Below, piece after piece: positions 5,530-6,405 of a DNA stretch of 6,405 nt; positions within the stretch are counted from its first letter, which is position 1; every line of letters begins with the position of its first letter. The DNA comes from an uncultured Bacteroidales bacterium (GTDB lineage: Bacteria > Bacteroidota > Bacteroidia > Bacteroidales > UBA932). A program made the translations under genes and the position numbers. The stretch spans positions 1 through 6,405 of the forward strand of contig CABTXO010000102.1 of NCBI GenBank assembly GCA_902488725.1. The letters are read 5' to 3'. The notes beneath the pieces are model-generated. The model worked only from the letters and a program-made list of their open reading frames with translations, was not told the origin of the DNA and did no database searches.

Positions 5530-6405
5530 TTATAATGTACTCCAGGGAACAAGGTCCCCTTCGGATGTCGTTCTTTTGATTGATCCGCCGTAGACCACTC
5601 TCCTGTGGGCAATGTCTTCGGCGGACAGGTTTCCCCAATACTTCAGATTCTTGAAGAAATCCGTATTGTAGGTATGACCCGACTTGATTTCGACTGCTTC
5701 TACATGATTGCCTTCGTTCATGAGCAGGTCCACCTCGTTGCCGTTGGAGTCTCTCCAAAACGAGAAAGACGGATGGATGCCGACATTGAGACTCCGTTTC
5801 ATGAACTCATTGATTACCAGATTTTCAAACAAGCCTCCGCGTAGATAGTGTGTCGAAATCTGAGCCCCGCACTTGATTTCGAGGAGGGAACACGCAATCC
5901 CGGTGTCATAGAAGTACAGCTTCGGAGTCTTGACCAGCCTTTTTGAGAAGTTTCTGTGATCTGGCTGCAACAGATAGATAATGTAACTGGACTGCAGTAC
6001 CGATAGCCATGAATTGATTGTCGGGATAGATACACCACATTCCGTTGCGAGCGAAGACATATTGAGCAGTTGGCCGATTCGTCCGGCGCAAAGTTTTATC
6101 AGTCGTGTGAAGCCCGAAAGATTGCCGATATCCTTGACAGTGCGCACATCCCTTTCAACATATGTGTCTATGTAACTGGGATAGAAGTCGTCAGGTGACA
6201 GCTGGTTGTCATAGAGACGAGGATAACCTCCGCAGAAGATTTCCTCGTCAACGGTTGAAGGCAAGATTCCTCCGTCACTCATTTCCGCATGGGAAAAGGG
6301 CAGCAACGTCAGAATTGCAACACGGCCTGCGAGGGATTGGTCTACAGACGTCAGCAACTGAAAATTCTGCGAGCCCGTGAGAATGTACATCCCGTTCTTC
6401 CCGAC
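5530..6405 (-). CDS. DUF4143-type AAA ATPase, C-terminal part (N-terminus beyond window)
   Basis: The visible 291 residues are the C-terminal two thirds or so of an ATP-binding protein of the COG1373 type (AAA_14 plus DUF4143). The frame stays open to the window end, so the P-loop and Walker B lie outside. Seen here: the sensor-like ILTGSQNF (8-15) and SLAGRVAILTLLPFS (24-38) of the ATPase core; the conserved YIDTYVERDVR (78-88) opening DUF4143; a winged-helix-like segment SSLATECGVSIPTINSWLSVL (117-137); KLYFYDTGIACSLL (162-175); and a C-terminal nuclease-fold pattern GLFEN (E194), NEVD (223-226) and VEIKSG (238-243), resembling PD-(D/E)XK. The conserved PW near the end indicates a complete C-terminus. 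Many bacteria carry several such genes; their role is poorly established and links to mobile DNA or toxin-antitoxin-like behaviour are only suggestions. Its composition is less GC-rich than the neighbouring genes, consistent with horizontal acquisition. Confidence 0.9.
   Translation of the reverse strand, partial: VGKNGMYILTGSQNFQLLTSVDQSLAGRVAILTLLPFSHAEMSDGGILPSTVDEEIFCGGYPRLYDNQLSPDDFYPSYIDTYVERDVRTVKDIGNLSGFTRLIKLCAGRIGQLLNMSSLATECGVSIPTINSWLSVLQSSYIIYLLQPDHRNFSKRLVKTPKLYFYDTGIACSLLEIKCGAQISTHYLRGGLFENLVINEFMKRSLNVGIHPSFSFWRDSNGNEVDLLMNEGNHVEAVEIKSGHTYNTDFFKNLKYWGNLSAEDIAHRRVVYGGSIKRTTSEGDLVPWSTL

Noticed and set aside
1..6405. CRISPR array, IS ends, tRNA or rRNA genes, retron or diversity-generating repeats
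   Set aside because: No spaced direct repeats, no terminal inverted repeats with transposase, no cloverleaf sequence and no reverse transcriptase were seen on either strand.

Overview
The window looks like a chromosomal segment of a fairly GC-rich member of the Bacteroidota, most likely an uncultured gut or rumen Bacteroidales. The support is indirect: a promoter of the Bacteroidetes type (TTTG, 20 bp, TAnnTTTG) lies upstream of the small operon, clear Shine-Dalgarno sequences are lacking, and the gene families fit (envelope S41 peptidase, lipidless TPR protein, XRE regulator paired with a small membrane protein, DUF4143 ATPase). No rRNA, tRNA, CRISPR array, insertion sequence or phage gene was seen.

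Left part (1-3476, + strand): a strong hairpin with a UUCG loop is followed at once by two exported proteins in the same direction, 26 bp apart. The first (49-2160) has a signal peptide, an M23/LytM-like domain that has lost zinc ligands, a PDZ-like segment, an S41 (C-terminal-processing/tricorn-type) peptidase domain and a C-terminal membrane anchor. The second (2187-3476) is a secreted TPR-repeat protein. They are probably co-transcribed and act together in the cell envelope, but their substrate or partner is unknown. A perfect 12-bp stem hairpin at 3534-3563 separates them from the convergent genes.

Middle (3654-4442, - strand): a two-gene operon encodes a four-helix membrane protein (first) and a 62-residue XRE regulator (second), overlapping by 11 bp. 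Upstream is a good Bacteroidetes promoter whose -7 box and spacer are covered by a 24-bp imperfect palindrome, with a further exact copy of one arm 33 bp away. This suggests repression of the operon by its own regulator.

Right part (4498-6405, - strand): trmO, the tRNA m6t6A37 methyltransferase, is intact in its signature motifs but carries two unusual insertions. Next to it is the C-terminal part of a DUF4143-type AAA ATPase that runs off the window end. The ATPase is visibly less GC-rich than its neighbours.

I did not find a convincing new multi-gene system. The points most worth following are the peptidase fusion with a dead-looking M23 domain, the putative operator of the XRE/membrane-protein operon, and the insertions in TrmO.
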